A stretch of DNA of 64,000 bases from Streptomyces sp. NRRL B-3428 (GTDB lineage Bacteria > Actinomycetota > Actinomycetes > Streptomycetales > Streptomycetaceae), in the NCBI GenBank assembly GCA_000721375.1, contig JOGW01000016.1, positions 1 to 64,000 of the forward strand, in the 5' to 3' direction. Position numbers and translations under genes: made by a program. Below, one piece after another: positions 52,778 to 62,097 of this stretch (its first letter is position 1; each line of letters begins with the position of its first letter). A model generated the notes under the pieces. That model saw nothing but the letters and a program-made list of their open reading frames with translations, was not told where the DNA came from and ran no database searches.

Positions 52778-53275
52778 TCAGCGGGTGGCGTCCCGGACCA
52801 CGGCCAGCTCGTCGTTGAGCGCGGCCAGGAACCTGACGACCACGGCCAGTTGATCGTCCGTGAACTGGCCGCGGGCCTCGGACGCGGCCGTGGCCAGCGG
52901 GCGGAAGAACGCGCGCGCGGTGCGCTGCGCGTCGTGCACGTAGTGCAGATGCACCACGCGCCGGTCCACGGTGTCGCGCGAGCGCCGGATGTGTCCGGCG
53001 CGCTCGAGGCGGTCCAGGCAGGCGGTGACGGCGCCCGAGGTCAGGCCGAGATGCTCCCGCAGACGTCCCGGAGTGAGGGGTTCTGGCGCGTCGAGGATCG
53101 CGGCGAGCGCTTGTACGTCGGTGGCGTGGAGTCCTTGTTGGGCGGCGAAGCCGTGGACGACGCGGTTGATCTCGCCGTTCATCCGGCGCAACTGCACCGC
53201 CAACGCCTGAAGCTCCGCGTCCGCCGCGGACGGCGCACGCCGGCTCTCGGCTGTCGAATCCCCTGCACTCACCAC
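52778..53275 (-). CDS. MarR-family regulator
   Basis: 165 residues. Winged helix at about 50-120 (HATDVQALAAILDAPEPLTP, REHLGLTSGAVTACLDRLER, with a wing ending VVHLHYVHD). Convergent with the SDR gene. It may control the MMPL/SDR divergon; the CAATC-N5-GATTG dyad there is a candidate site. No ligand is evident. Confidence 0.82.
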   Translation of the reverse strand: MVSAGDSTAESRRAPSAADAELQALAVQLRRMNGEINRVVHGFAAQQGLHATDVQALAAILDAPEPLTPGRLREHLGLTSGAVTACLDRLERAGHIRRSRDTVDRRVVHLHYVHDAQRTARAFFRPLATAASEARGQFTDDQLAVVVRFLAALNDELAVVRDATR

Positions 53276-53377
53276 CCGCCCACCTTATCCGCGCGGTGAA
53301 GAGGTGAGCAGGACATGCCCGGCGGATCGCGAGTGGCCGCCCTGTAGCCTCCATCCGCAGCGAGCCGAGGAGGTCAG

Positions 53378-54001
53378 GTGGTCCGGGAACAGGCAGGCCG
53401 GGTGCTGGGGGCGAACTTGCGTGCGCTGCGCGAACAGGCCGGGCTCACGCTCTCCGCCCTCGCCCGCGAGTCGAACATCGCCAAGGGGACGCTGTCCCAG
53501 CTGGAGTCGGGCACGGGCAACCCCACGATCGAGACAGTGTTCAGCTTGTCGAACGCTCTGGGGGTGCCGGTCTCCTCGCTCCTCACCGAGCGAACGGACC
53601 CGGATGTGGTCCTCGTGCGCTCCAGGGGACTTGAGGTGCTCAGCAGCAACGCGGTCGACCTGCGGATGCTGCGCCGCATGGACGTCACCGACCGCGTACT
53701 CGAGCTCTATGATCAGCGGGTGCGGCCCGACGAGGTGCAGCACTCCGAGGGGCACCCGGGACGCGAGCATGTCGTCGTGACGTCCGGGCAGCTCAGAGTG
53801 GGTCCGCCGGAGTCGCCGTACGAACTCGGGCCCGGCGACTACGTGTGCTTCGACGCCCGGCGGCCGCATGTTTACGAGACCGTCGGCGGACCGGTCGTCT
53901 CGGTCCTGATGCTGGAGTACCCGGCCGACGCCGGCCCGCCCACGCTCGGCGGATCCTGCGCGGTCCCCGCGTCGCGCAAGCAGCCGCGTGAGAAGGGTTG
54001 A
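53378..54001 (+). CDS. XRE-cupin regulator of the hydroxyproline cluster
   Basis: 207 residues. XRE helix-turn-helix at 8-65 (LRALREQAGLTLSALARESN, then IAKGTLSQLESGTGNPTI). A cupin domain fills 115-190 (HSEGHPGREHVVVTSGQLRV, YELGPGDYVCFDARRPH). Such proteins sense a small ligand in the cupin. The first structural gene begins 67 bases downstream, after an 18-bp palindrome, so this is the likely local regulator. Confidence 0.87.
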   Translation: MVREQAGRVLGANLRALREQAGLTLSALARESNIAKGTLSQLESGTGNPTIETVFSLSNALGVPVSSLLTERTDPDVVLVRSRGLEVLSSNAVDLRMLRRMDVTDRVLELYDQRVRPDEVQHSEGHPGREHVVVTSGQLRVGPPESPYELGPGDYVCFDARRPHVYETVGGPVVSVLMLEYPADAGPPTLGGSCAVPASRKQPREKG

Positions 54002-54032
54002 CCGCGCCGCCAACTCCTTCCTAATCTCGCAG

Positions 54033-54050
54033 CGTTCATTGAAATGAACG
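54033..54050. promoter_or_regulatory. palindromic operator before the hydroxyproline genes
   Basis: CGTTCATT-GA-AATGAACG, a perfect 18-bp palindrome with a 2-base centre, 18 bases upstream of the dehydrogenase start. The XRE-cupin product is the nearest candidate to bind it. Confidence 0.7.
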
Positions 54051-54068
54051 GAAGCGGGGTGGGTGGAG

Positions 54069-55259
54069 ATGTCTCCCGACATCGTGGTCGCGGGCGCCGG
54101 CATGATCGGCGCTGCCTGCGCCGAGGCGCTCAGCGCCGCAGGGCTGCGGGTGACCGTCCTCGACCGCGGTGCGATCGCGGGTGCCACCACCGCCCAGGGC
54201 GAAGGCAATGTCCTCGTGTCCGACAAGGAACCCGGACCCGAGCTGGAACTCGCCCGCGCCTCGCGCCGCCGCTGGCCCGAACTCCTCGCCGCCCTGCGCG
54301 AAGAGCTCGGGCCAGCGCTCGCCGAGGTCGAGTGGGAGGCCAAGGGCGGCCTGGTCGTGGCGACCACACAGGATGCCGTGGCGCCGCTCGCCCGGTTCGC
54401 CGCCGCTCAACGCGCGGTCGGCATCCAGGCGGACGAGATCGCACCCGAGAGCGCCGCCGCACTCGAACCGCACCTCACGCGGAATCTCACCGCGGCCGTC
54501 CACTATCCGCAGGACGCCCAACTGCACCCGGTGCTCGCGGCCACCACGCTCCTCGCCGCGGTACGCGCCCGCGGCGGCGAGGTACGCCCCGATACACCGG
54601 TGCGGGGAGTCGTCCGCGACGCCACCGGCAAGGTCAGCGGCGTTCGCACCGATCAAGGTGTCATCGCCTGCGGCGCGGTGGTCAACGCCTGTGGCCCCTG
54701 GGCCGGTTCGTTCGCCGCCGGCGCCGGCGCACCGATCGCGGTGCTGCCACGGCGCGGCATGGTGCTCGTGACCGGGCCGCTGCCGCAGGGCACGGTGCGG
54801 CGCAAGGTGTACGACGCCGATTACGTCGGGGCGGTGGCCAGCGGGGATGCCGAACTGCAGACCTCGACCGTCGTCGAGTCGACCCGTGCGGGCACGGTGC
54901 TCATCGGCTCGAGCCGCGAGCGCGTCGGCTTCGACGAGACCGTACGCATCGACGTGCTGAGGGAGCTGGCGCGTAAGGCCGTGGCCCTCTTCCCGGTTCT
55001 CGCGGGGGTGCCGGTCATGCGCGCGTACGGCGGCTTTCGGCCCTACGCCCCCGATCATCTGCCGGTGATCGGGGCCGACCCGCGACTGCCCGGCCTGTGG
55101 CACGCGACGGGCCACGAGGGCGCGGGCATCGGCCTGGCGGCGGCCACCGGCAGACTGCTCGCCGACCTGTACACCGGGGCCGTGCCCGAGGTGGATCCCG
55201 GACCGTTCCGGCCGGACCGTCCGGCTGTCATCGATGCCGACACGGGGGCCTGCGCGTGA
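54069..55259 (+). CDS. D-hydroxyproline dehydrogenase-type FAD subunit (DAO family)
   Basis: 396 residues from the ATG at 54069 (GTG at 54063 is an alternative). DAO-type FAD motif VAGAGMIGAACAEAL near residue 6, then GATTAQGEGNVLVSD and a C-terminal GLWHATGHEGAGIGLAAATG. Together with the ferredoxin-like and NAD-type subunits downstream it matches the heteromeric D-hydroxyproline dehydrogenase, oxidising cis-4-hydroxy-D-proline to pyrroline-4-hydroxy-2-carboxylate. Overlaps the next gene by four bases. Confidence 0.8.
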   Translation: MSPDIVVAGAGMIGAACAEALSAAGLRVTVLDRGAIAGATTAQGEGNVLVSDKEPGPELELARASRRRWPELLAALREELGPALAEVEWEAKGGLVVATTQDAVAPLARFAAAQRAVGIQADEIAPESAAALEPHLTRNLTAAVHYPQDAQLHPVLAATTLLAAVRARGGEVRPDTPVRGVVRDATGKVSGVRTDQGVIACGAVVNACGPWAGSFAAGAGAPIAVLPRRGMVLVTGPLPQGTVRRKVYDADYVGAVASGDAELQTSTVVESTRAGTVLIGSSRERVGFDETVRIDVLRELARKAVALFPVLAGVPVMRAYGGFRPYAPDHLPVIGADPRLPGLWHATGHEGAGIGLAAATGRLLADLYTGAVPEVDPGPFRPDRPAVIDADTGACA

Positions 55260-55513
55260 AGATACGTATCGACGGCGAGGAGACCTCGGCGTCCGAGGGT
55301 CAGACCGTGGCGGGGGTGCTGCTCGGCGCGGGAATCACCTCCTGGCGTACGACCAGAGGCGCGGGCCGGCCACGCGGTGTCTTCTGCGGGATCGGCGTCT
55401 GCTTCGACTGCCTCGTCGTGGTCAACGGGATACCCGACGTACGGGCCTGTCAGCGCCTGGTCCGCGACGGTGACGACATCCGTGCGCAGCACGGTGCGGA
55501 GCTGCCGTCGTGA
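55256..55513 (+). CDS. [2Fe-2S] ferredoxin-like small subunit of the dehydrogenase
   Basis: 85 residues from a GTG. The cluster ligands are in GVFCGIGVCFDCLVVVNG and VRACQRL, a C-x4-C-x2-C...C pattern. The fold is that of the (2Fe-2S)-binding subunit found with HcnABC-like and D-hydroxyproline dehydrogenases. It passes electrons between the two flavin subunits. GTGA overlaps on both sides. Confidence 0.88.
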   Translation: MKIRIDGEETSASEGQTVAGVLLGAGITSWRTTRGAGRPRGVFCGIGVCFDCLVVVNGIPDVRACQRLVRDGDDIRAQHGAELPS

Positions 55514-56844
55514 GCCGGGTCGTCGTCGTGGGCGGCGGGCCCGCCGGGATGGCCGCGGCGCGGTCGGCGGCTGACGCGGGCGTCGACGTGCTCCTGATCG
55601 ATTCGGGCGCGCGGCTGGGCGGCCAGTACCACCGTCAGGACACCCGCACCGGTGCCGACCGGTTCACGCTTGCGCCCGGCGTCGAGTACCTGGCCGAATC
55701 CGTGGTGTGGGCGCTGGAACCGGTGCCGGGCGGGCATCGGGTGCACCTGCGCACCGGCCCCGCCGACGGCCCGGGAAGAACCGGACGCAGCGTCGACACC
55801 CCGGCTCTCGTCCTGGCCACCGGCGCCTACGACAGGGTGCTGCCGTTCCCCGGCTGGGATCTGCCAGGGGTGTTCACGGCGGGCGCCGCGCAGGCGTTGG
55901 CGAAGGGGCAGGGCGTACGGGTGGGGGAGCGGGTGCTGCTTGCCGGCACCGGACCGTTCCTGTTGCCGGTGGCCCGGTCGCAGCTGGACGTGGGCGCCCG
56001 CCTGCTCGGTGTACTGGAAGCGGGCGAGCCCCTCACCGGCTGGCTCGCCCAGCCTTCGGGCCTGCTCGCCGGAAGCGGAAAGTTCGCCGAACTGGCGGAT
56101 CACATAGGGATGTTGACCCGTCACCGCATTCCGTACCGACGTCGCACCACCGTCATCGAGGCGCACGGCACCGACCGGGTCGAAGCCGTTACGACCGCCC
56201 GGCTGCACCGCGACTGGACCGTGGTGCCGGGCAGCGCACGCCGGATCGAGGTCGACGCCGTCTGCGTCGGCTTCGGCTTCACCCCGCAGCTCGAACTGGC
56301 CGTCACCGCGCGCTGCGAACTGACCGAAGGGTTCGTACGCGTCGACGCCGCCCAGGCCACCTCGGTCGCCGGGGTGTTCGCCGCAGGCGAGCTCACCGGC
56401 ATCGGCGGCGCCGAACTTTCCGCTGCCGAGGGCACGATCGCCGGCGCGAGCGCCGCCAAGCTGCTGGGAGCCCGCCCGAAACCGCCCGTACGCGCGCTGC
56501 GAAGTGCCCGCGGGGGCCGCCGGTTCGCGGCAGCGCTCGGCGCCGCGTATCCGGTGGGGGAGGGGTGGCGCACCTGGCTGCGCGAGGACACCCTCGTCTG
56601 CCGCTGTGAAGAGGTCGCGTACGGGGAGTTGTGCGCCGCGGCCCGTGCACGCGAGGCCCGCGGCAGCCGTGCGCTGAAGCTCGTCACCCGTGCGGGCCTC
56701 GGCCTCTGCCAGGGCCGTGTCTGCGGCCGAGCGGTCGCCGACCTCGCCGGACTCCCGGATCCCGCCGCCTTCGCCCGCCGACCGATCGCCACACCCGTCC
56801 GGCTCGGGGAACTCGCCGAGGACCAGCCGCAGCAGGACGCCTGA
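55510..56844 (+). CDS. NAD(P)/FAD-dependent subunit of the dehydrogenase, with BFD-type Fe-S domain
   Basis: 444 residues from a GTG. FAD motif VVVVGGGPAGMAAARSAADA at the N-terminus and a second GTGPFLLPVARSQLD nucleotide site near 155. The C-terminal BFD-like [2Fe-2S] domain carries LVCRCEEVAYGEL and GLCQGRVCGRAVA. This is the alpha-type subunit, similar to HcnB or OoxA. Third gene of the coupled dehydrogenase set. Confidence 0.88.
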   Translation: MSRVVVVGGGPAGMAAARSAADAGVDVLLIDSGARLGGQYHRQDTRTGADRFTLAPGVEYLAESVVWALEPVPGGHRVHLRTGPADGPGRTGRSVDTPALVLATGAYDRVLPFPGWDLPGVFTAGAAQALAKGQGVRVGERVLLAGTGPFLLPVARSQLDVGARLLGVLEAGEPLTGWLAQPSGLLAGSGKFAELADHIGMLTRHRIPYRRRTTVIEAHGTDRVEAVTTARLHRDWTVVPGSARRIEVDAVCVGFGFTPQLELAVTARCELTEGFVRVDAAQATSVAGVFAAGELTGIGGAELSAAEGTIAGASAAKLLGARPKPPVRALRSARGGRRFAAALGAAYPVGEGWRTWLREDTLVCRCEEVAYGELCAAARAREARGSRALKLVTRAGLGLCQGRVCGRAVADLAGLPDPAAFARRPIATPVRLGELAEDQPQQDA

Positions 56845-56891
56845 CCGCGACAACGCCCAGTAACTCCCGTACGAGCAGAAGGAGATCGCAG

Positions 56892-57827
56892 ATGCCCCAG
56901 GAGAAGCTCGACGGGGTCGTGGTGGCGACCGCGCTGCCCTACGCACCGGACCCGAAAGCTCCCGCCGGACTCCGCGTCGACCTCGACCGCTACGCCGAAC
57001 ACTGCCGCTGGCTCATCGACAGCGGCTGCCGTGGCGTCGGCCCCAACGGATCCCTCGGCGAGTACTCCTCGCTGACCGACGACGAGCGCAGGGCGGTGGC
57101 GCGTACCGCGATCGCGGCGGTGGGCGAGGACGGGATCGTCGTGGTCGGCGTGCACGGCGTGGGTGCGCACCAGGCCCGCGCCTGGGCGGAGCGGGCCGCC
57201 GAGGACGGCGCGCACGGTGTGCTGTGTCTGCCGCCGACGATGTACCGCGCCAACACCGCAGAAGTGATCCACCACTTCGAGCAGGTCGCGAGCGTCGGGC
57301 TGCCGGTCATGGCGTACAACAACCCGATCGACACCAAGGTCGACCTCACGCCGGACCTCGTCGCGGAGATCGCCGCGATCGACAACGTGGTCGCGGTCAA
57401 GGAGTTCTCCGGGGACGTACGCAGGGTCTTGGAGATCCGCGAGAAGGCGCCCGAGATCACCGTGGTCGCCGGTGCCGACGACCTCGCGCTCGAGGCCCTC
57501 CTGATGGGCGCGACGGGCTGGTTCGCCGGCTTCCCCAATGTCTTCCCCGCCGAGTCCGTGCGCCTGTACGAGCTCGCGCTCGAAGGCCGGGTCGCCGAGG
57601 CACGCGAACTCTACGAGCCGCTCGTGGGTGCCTTCCGATGGGACTCGCGCACCGAGTTCGTCCAGGCCATCAAGCACGGCATGGACCTGGTCGGCCGCTA
57701 CGGCGGACCCTGCCGGCCACCGCGCGGACCACTGACCGGCGGTCAACTCGCAGCGCTCGACGCCGACATGCGCCGGGCCGTCGACCACCTCGCCGAGCAG
57801 TCGGCCGAGCAGTCGGTGGGGGCCTGA
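56892..57827 (+). CDS. dihydrodipicolinate synthase-family deaminase (pyrroline-4-hydroxy-2-carboxylate deaminase)
   Basis: 311 residues. TIM-barrel NAL/DHDPS family with Schiff-base Lys170 (NVVAVKEFSGDV) and the catalytic Tyr in VMAYNNPID (Tyr142). In a hydroxyproline cluster this member removes ammonia and water from pyrroline-4-hydroxy-2-carboxylate to give 2-oxoglutarate semialdehyde. Ribosome site AGAAGGAG before the ATG. Alone, the sequence could mean an aldolase; the neighbours decide. Confidence 0.85.
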   Translation: MPQEKLDGVVVATALPYAPDPKAPAGLRVDLDRYAEHCRWLIDSGCRGVGPNGSLGEYSSLTDDERRAVARTAIAAVGEDGIVVVGVHGVGAHQARAWAERAAEDGAHGVLCLPPTMYRANTAEVIHHFEQVASVGLPVMAYNNPIDTKVDLTPDLVAEIAAIDNVVAVKEFSGDVRRVLEIREKAPEITVVAGADDLALEALLMGATGWFAGFPNVFPAESVRLYELALEGRVAEARELYEPLVGAFRWDSRTEFVQAIKHGMDLVGRYGGPCRPPRGPLTGGQLAALDADMRRAVDHLAEQSAEQSVGA

Positions 57828-57828
57828 G

Positions 57829-58839
57829 ATGCGCTCCTCCCGGTACTTCTCCGCCGTCGACTCCCACACCGAGGGCATGCCGACCCGTGTCGTCACCGGC
57901 GGCATGGGTGTCATCCCCGGCGCGACCATGGCCGAGCGCCGTACCTACTTCATGGAACACCTCGACCACATACGCGAGTTCTTCGTGAACGAACCGCGCG
58001 GTCACGCGGCGATGAGCGGAGCGATCCTGCAGCCGCCCACCAGGCCCGACGCCGACTTCGGCGTCCTGTACATCGAGGTCTCGGGCTGTCTGCCGATGTG
58101 CGGCCACGGCACCATCGGGGTGGCGACCGTACTGGTGGAGACCGGCATGGTCGAGGTCGGTGAACCGGTGACCGAGGTCCGCCTCGACACCCCGGCAGGC
58201 CTCGTCGTCGCCCGCGTGGCGGTCGAGAACGGCCGGGCCACCGCCGTGACGATCCGCAACGTGCCCTCCTTCGCGCTGGAGCTGGACGCCAAGGTCGACG
58301 TGGCCGGCCTCGGCACGGTCACCTACGACATGGCGTACGGCGGCAACTTCTACGCCATCCTGCCGATCGCCGACCTGGGCATTCCCTTCGACCGCACGGA
58401 CAGCGGCGCGAAGGACCGCATGCTGGAGGCGGGGCTGGCCGTCATGGACGCGATCAACGACCAGAACCGTCCCGTGCACCCCGCAGACCCGGCCATCGGC
58501 GGCTGCAAGCATGTGCAGCTGGTCGCGCCGGGCGAGAACGGCAGCGACGCACGCAACGCCATGGCCATCCATCCCGGCTGGTTCGACCGCTCGCCCTGCG
58601 GCACCGGCACCTCGGCCCGGATGGCCCAGCTGCACGCCCGCGGTCAACTGGCCCTGGGCCAGGACTTCGTCAACGAATCCCTGCTCGGCACCCGGTTCAC
58701 CGGGCGGCTTGTGGAAGAGACCACGGTCGGCGGGCTGCCCGCGCAGATCCCGACGGTCACCGGCTCCGCCTGGATCACCGGCATGGGCCAGTACCTGCTC
58801 GACCCGGACGATCCGTTCCCCCGCGGCTTCACGCTGTGA
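57829..58839 (+). CDS. 4-hydroxyproline 2-epimerase (proline racemase family)
   Basis: 336 residues. Two catalytic cysteines: Cys91 (LPMCGHGTIGV) and Cys257 (RSPCGTGTSARMA), as in proline racemases and hydroxyproline 2-epimerases. It converts trans-4-hydroxy-L-proline to cis-4-hydroxy-D-proline, the entry to this pathway. ATG one base after the deaminase stop. The final dehydrogenase for 2-oxoglutarate semialdehyde is not in the window. Confidence 0.9.
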   Translation: MRSSRYFSAVDSHTEGMPTRVVTGGMGVIPGATMAERRTYFMEHLDHIREFFVNEPRGHAAMSGAILQPPTRPDADFGVLYIEVSGCLPMCGHGTIGVATVLVETGMVEVGEPVTEVRLDTPAGLVVARVAVENGRATAVTIRNVPSFALELDAKVDVAGLGTVTYDMAYGGNFYAILPIADLGIPFDRTDSGAKDRMLEAGLAVMDAINDQNRPVHPADPAIGGCKHVQLVAPGENGSDARNAMAIHPGWFDRSPCGTGTSARMAQLHARGQLALGQDFVNESLLGTRFTGRLVEETTVGGLPAQIPTVTGSAWITGMGQYLLDPDDPFPRGFTL

Positions 58840-59086
58840 GCTCCACGGTCTCCGTATGCGTCCCGAAAATTGTCCGCACGCCCGAGTCGCCAGTTGCCTG
58901 GATTGACCCCGATATGCCGCGCTCGGCAGGGCAACTTTCGGCCGTTGGCCAAAACAACACCCCCCGAAACGGAGTCGGTTGATCTAGTCTCGGCAAAAAC
59001 TCCCTCGACTCGCATGGGAGTTCGGTCCCAGGGAAGGGTTCACTCCTCGTGGCAGTTGTCTCCATGGCCCTCGAGCGGAGTGCACC

Positions 59087-60676
59087 GTGAAGAGCGGAAC
59101 CGGTCCCTCGACGGCCGGCCGCTCCGTCCTGTTGCTGATCGTCGCCCTCCTCGTCGCCGGGGGAGTCGGTGCGGCCTTCCTGGGCGCGGACCGCTCCTCA
59201 TCGCAGTCCCTGACCGCCGGCCTCGTGGCCCTCGGCGCCCTGCTCCTGCTCTGGGGCCTGCTGACCGTACGGCAGCTGGCCAGGGCTCAGGCCGAGCGTG
59301 GGCGACTGGCGCAGCTGACGGCGGCCCGGGACGAGGAGGTAGCTCACCTCGCGACCGTACGGATGCCGGCCATCCTGGAGCGCGTCCAGGCGGGGCAGCG
59401 CCTCGACGGAATCGCAGGCCCGCTGCGTACGCCCGCCGAACTCGGTGCGGACTTCGCGCGCGGCCTGGCCACCGTGGCCGAGGCACTCGGCTCGGACGAG
59501 GCCGTACGGCGCGAGCGCGCGCTGCGCGACTCCGTACAGGCCGCCTTCGAGTCCGTGGCCCGCACCATGCACGCCATGGCCACCGTCCAGCAGCAGGTAC
59601 TCGACCAGGTCGAGCGCGACATCGTGGACCCGCAGCTGATGGCGCGGGTGATGAAGGCCGACCACGCGGCGGCGCAGATGACCCGCAAGGCGCAGACGCT
59701 CCTGGTGATGTGCGGGGTGTGGCCCGCGCGGCGCGAGACACAGCCCGTGTCGCTGTACGACTGCGTACGCGGCGCGATGTCGCGGATCGTGGAGTTCGGC
59801 CGGGTGGAGGTGCATGGCGGACAGACCCTGTACGCGGCGCCGCCCGCGGTCGAGGGCCTGATGCACGCGCTCGCCGAACTCCTGGAGAACGCTACGGTGT
59901 TCTCGCCCTCACCATCCAAGGTCATCGTCTCCGTACGGGAAGTGGGCGCCGGAGCCGTCATCGAGGTCGACGACGCCGGACACGGAATGCCCCCGGACGT
60001 CCTGGAACAGGCCACCGCACAGCTCCGCGACGACCTCGACCTCGCCCGGCTCGGCGCGGTGCCCCGGCTCGGTCTGGCGTGTGTGGGCCGGTGGATGCGC
60101 GAACTCGGCTTCGACGTCCAGCTGTCCGGCACCTCCGCCTACGGCGGCACCCGAGCCGTCACCTTCGTGCCGTACCGGCTGCTCACCGAACCGCTGTCGA
60201 ACCTTTCGAACCAGTCGAGCCCCGCCCGGCCGGCCGAGGCGCAGTACACGCTCCCGCATCAACGCGGCGCGCAGTACGAGCCGGTGGAGCAGCACGACTC
60301 CGCGCGCCCGCAGGAGCCGGCGCCGACGGCCTCGGCCGCGGCGGGTGGCCCGGCCGCCGATGCGGAAGGCCTGCCGCGACGCCGCAGCCGTCGTACGACG
60401 GAAGGCTCGACGGCCCGCCGCACGGCCGAAAACTCGACCGCCCGCCACGCGGCACCACGACCCGCACCGGAGGCACCCGCCGAACCCTGGACCCCGGAGG
60501 CCGCGCGGGCCTCGATCGCCAGCGTGGTGGCCGGCACTCTGCGCGGCCGGGCACCGGCCGCTGCGTACGACGCCACCGATACCCCCGGGGGCGGCCGCTC
60601 CGCCCGAGCGGCGGACGAACCGCCCTTGTCCAGCACGACAGACACGACTAAGACGCCTGACGGAGGCCAGCCGTGA
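59087..60676 (+). CDS. cvnA: conservon sensor-kinase-like protein CvnA
   Basis: 529 residues from a GTG. Two membrane spans (about 14-31 and 42-60) with almost no external loop, a coiled linker, then a histidine-kinase-like part with KADHAAAQMTRKAQTLLVM. The ATPase domain has LAELLENATVFSPS and VDDAGHGMPPDV. A long disordered tail (from about 375) is rich in Ala, Pro and Arg. It is the scaffold of the cvn signalling complex with CvnB-D. The 247 bases upstream are the likely promoter region; no gene is seen in them. Confidence 0.92.
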   Translation: MKSGTGPSTAGRSVLLLIVALLVAGGVGAAFLGADRSSSQSLTAGLVALGALLLLWGLLTVRQLARAQAERGRLAQLTAARDEEVAHLATVRMPAILERVQAGQRLDGIAGPLRTPAELGADFARGLATVAEALGSDEAVRRERALRDSVQAAFESVARTMHAMATVQQQVLDQVERDIVDPQLMARVMKADHAAAQMTRKAQTLLVMCGVWPARRETQPVSLYDCVRGAMSRIVEFGRVEVHGGQTLYAAPPAVEGLMHALAELLENATVFSPSPSKVIVSVREVGAGAVIEVDDAGHGMPPDVLEQATAQLRDDLDLARLGAVPRLGLACVGRWMRELGFDVQLSGTSAYGGTRAVTFVPYRLLTEPLSNLSNQSSPARPAEAQYTLPHQRGAQYEPVEQHDSARPQEPAPTASAAAGGPAADAEGLPRRRSRRTTEGSTARRTAENSTARHAAPRPAPEAPAEPWTPEAARASIASVVAGTLRGRAPAAAYDATDTPGGGRSARAADEPPLSSTTDTTKTPDGGQP

Positions 60677-61119
60677 CCGGCACCATCGCTCGACTTCCCG
60701 ACCTGGGCTGGATGCTGCAGCCGCTGACCGCGATCCCCGGGGTGCGGCACGTCGTGGTCGTCTCCGAGGACGGGCTCCGGCTCGGCCACGCGTCCGCCGA
60801 GGACCTGGCGGGGCCGGTCCGCGGGCTGAGTCTCGGTGAGGCGGAGGCGCTGTCGGCCGCGAGCGCGGCGATGACGATGACCGGGCGCTCCACCGCGGCG
60901 CTGCTGTTCGGCGAGTCGGCCGCGATCCGGCAGATCATGGTCGAATCCGACCTGGGATTCGTACTGTTCACGCACGCCGGGGTGGGCGCCCAACTGGGCG
61001 TCGCCACCGACACGGCGGCGGACGTGGGCCTGGTCGCGCAGCAGATGCAGCTCCTCGTCGCGAAGATCGGCGCCCAGCTCAGCAGTCGGCCCAGGGACGA
61101 GGCCATCCCCACGTCATGA
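60673..61119 (+). CDS. cvnB: conservon roadblock/LC7 protein CvnB
   Basis: 148 residues of the Roadblock/LC7 fold (LGWMLQPLTAIPGVRHVVVV, SEDGLRLGHASAED, then AAALLFGESAAIRQIMVESD-type segment). It is the probable GTPase-activating or scaffold partner of CvnD. Overlaps cvnA and cvnC by four bases. Confidence 0.92.
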   Translation: MTGTIARLPDLGWMLQPLTAIPGVRHVVVVSEDGLRLGHASAEDLAGPVRGLSLGEAEALSAASAAMTMTGRSTAALLFGESAAIRQIMVESDLGFVLFTHAGVGAQLGVATDTAADVGLVAQQMQLLVAKIGAQLSSRPRDEAIPTS

Positions 61120-61472
61120 CGAACGGTCCTTGGGAGCGGACCTCGCCCGTTCGCCCCTACGTGATCACCGGCGGCCGGGCGGAGTCCCAGGGCGGTCCGT
61201 TGTCCTGGGAGGCGCTGGTCATGGCGACCGACGAGGCGTTCCCGGCCGGCCTGCAGCCGGAGCACCAGGCGATCCTGACGCACTGCCAGGGCCTGTTGTC
61301 GGTCGCCGAAGTGGCCGCTCACCTCGGCCAGCCGCCCTCGGTGCTGCAGGTTCTGCTCGCCGATCTCCTGGAATGGGGGCTGATCGTGACGCGCCCGCCC
61401 ATCCCGCCGGCCGAACGTGCCGATGTGACCATGCTCAGAAAGGTCCTCAGTGGTCTCGAAAGCCGACTCTGA
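61116..61472 (+). CDS. cvnC: conservon DUF742 protein CvnC
   Basis: 118 residues. VRPYVITGGRAESQGGPLSW and a winged-helix-like C half (CQGLLSVAEVAAHLGQPPSV, LLEWGLIVTRPP). Standard third member of cvn operons. Its end overlaps the cvnD start by 23 bases. Confidence 0.92.
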   Translation: MTNGPWERTSPVRPYVITGGRAESQGGPLSWEALVMATDEAFPAGLQPEHQAILTHCQGLLSVAEVAAHLGQPPSVLQVLLADLLEWGLIVTRPPIPPAERADVTMLRKVLSGLESRL

Positions 61473-62097
61473 AACAGGGCCCGAGGCTGCCGCACCCACC
61501 GGCCCTCGGGCGGCGCCGGACTCAGCCGGCAAGTACGTCACGGCTACCGTCACGGGCGCCGCGAAGATCCTCATCGTCGGTCCCCTCGGGGTGGGAAAGA
61601 CCACCCTCATCGACACCGTGTCGGAGATCAAACCGCTGTTCACGGAGGCGGTGATGACGCAGGCCGGCGCCCGCGTGGACGCACCGGCACCCGGCACCAA
61701 GACCACGACCACCGTGGCCCTGGACTTCGGCCGGATCACCGTCGACGGCGATCTGGTGCTCTACCTCTTCGGAACGCCCGGTCAGCAGCGCTTCCTGCCC
61801 GCCTGGCGCGATCTCGCCAAGGGTGCCCTCGGCGCGCTGGCCCTGGTCGACCCGCGGGACATCGGCGCCTCCTTCGACGCGCTCGGCCACCTGGAAGACC
61901 TCGGTCTGCCGTTCGCGGTCGCCGTGAACGTCTTTCCGCAGAGCCCGGTACACAGCCCGGACGAGCTCCGCACGGCCCTCGACCTGCTGCCCGACACGCC
62001 CCTGGTCCTGTGCGACGCACGCGATCAGAGCTCCTCCATCCAGGCCCTGATCGCCCTGATCCGCCACCTCATCCTTGCCGCGACGGAGTCCCCATGA
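61450..62097 (+). CDS. cvnD: conservon small GTPase CvnD
   Basis: 215 residues from a GTG. P loop IVGPLGVGKTTLID near residue 42, switch region FGTPGQQRFLPAW (G3). The usual NKxD (G4) reads NVFPQS, so guanine recognition is atypical, as in many CvnD proteins. It is a signalling GTPase acting with CvnA-C. Confidence 0.9.
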   Translation: MVSKADSETGPEAAAPTGPRAAPDSAGKYVTATVTGAAKILIVGPLGVGKTTLIDTVSEIKPLFTEAVMTQAGARVDAPAPGTKTTTTVALDFGRITVDGDLVLYLFGTPGQQRFLPAWRDLAKGALGALALVDPRDIGASFDALGHLEDLGLPFAVAVNVFPQSPVHSPDELRTALDLLPDTPLVLCDARDQSSSIQALIALIRHLILAATESP

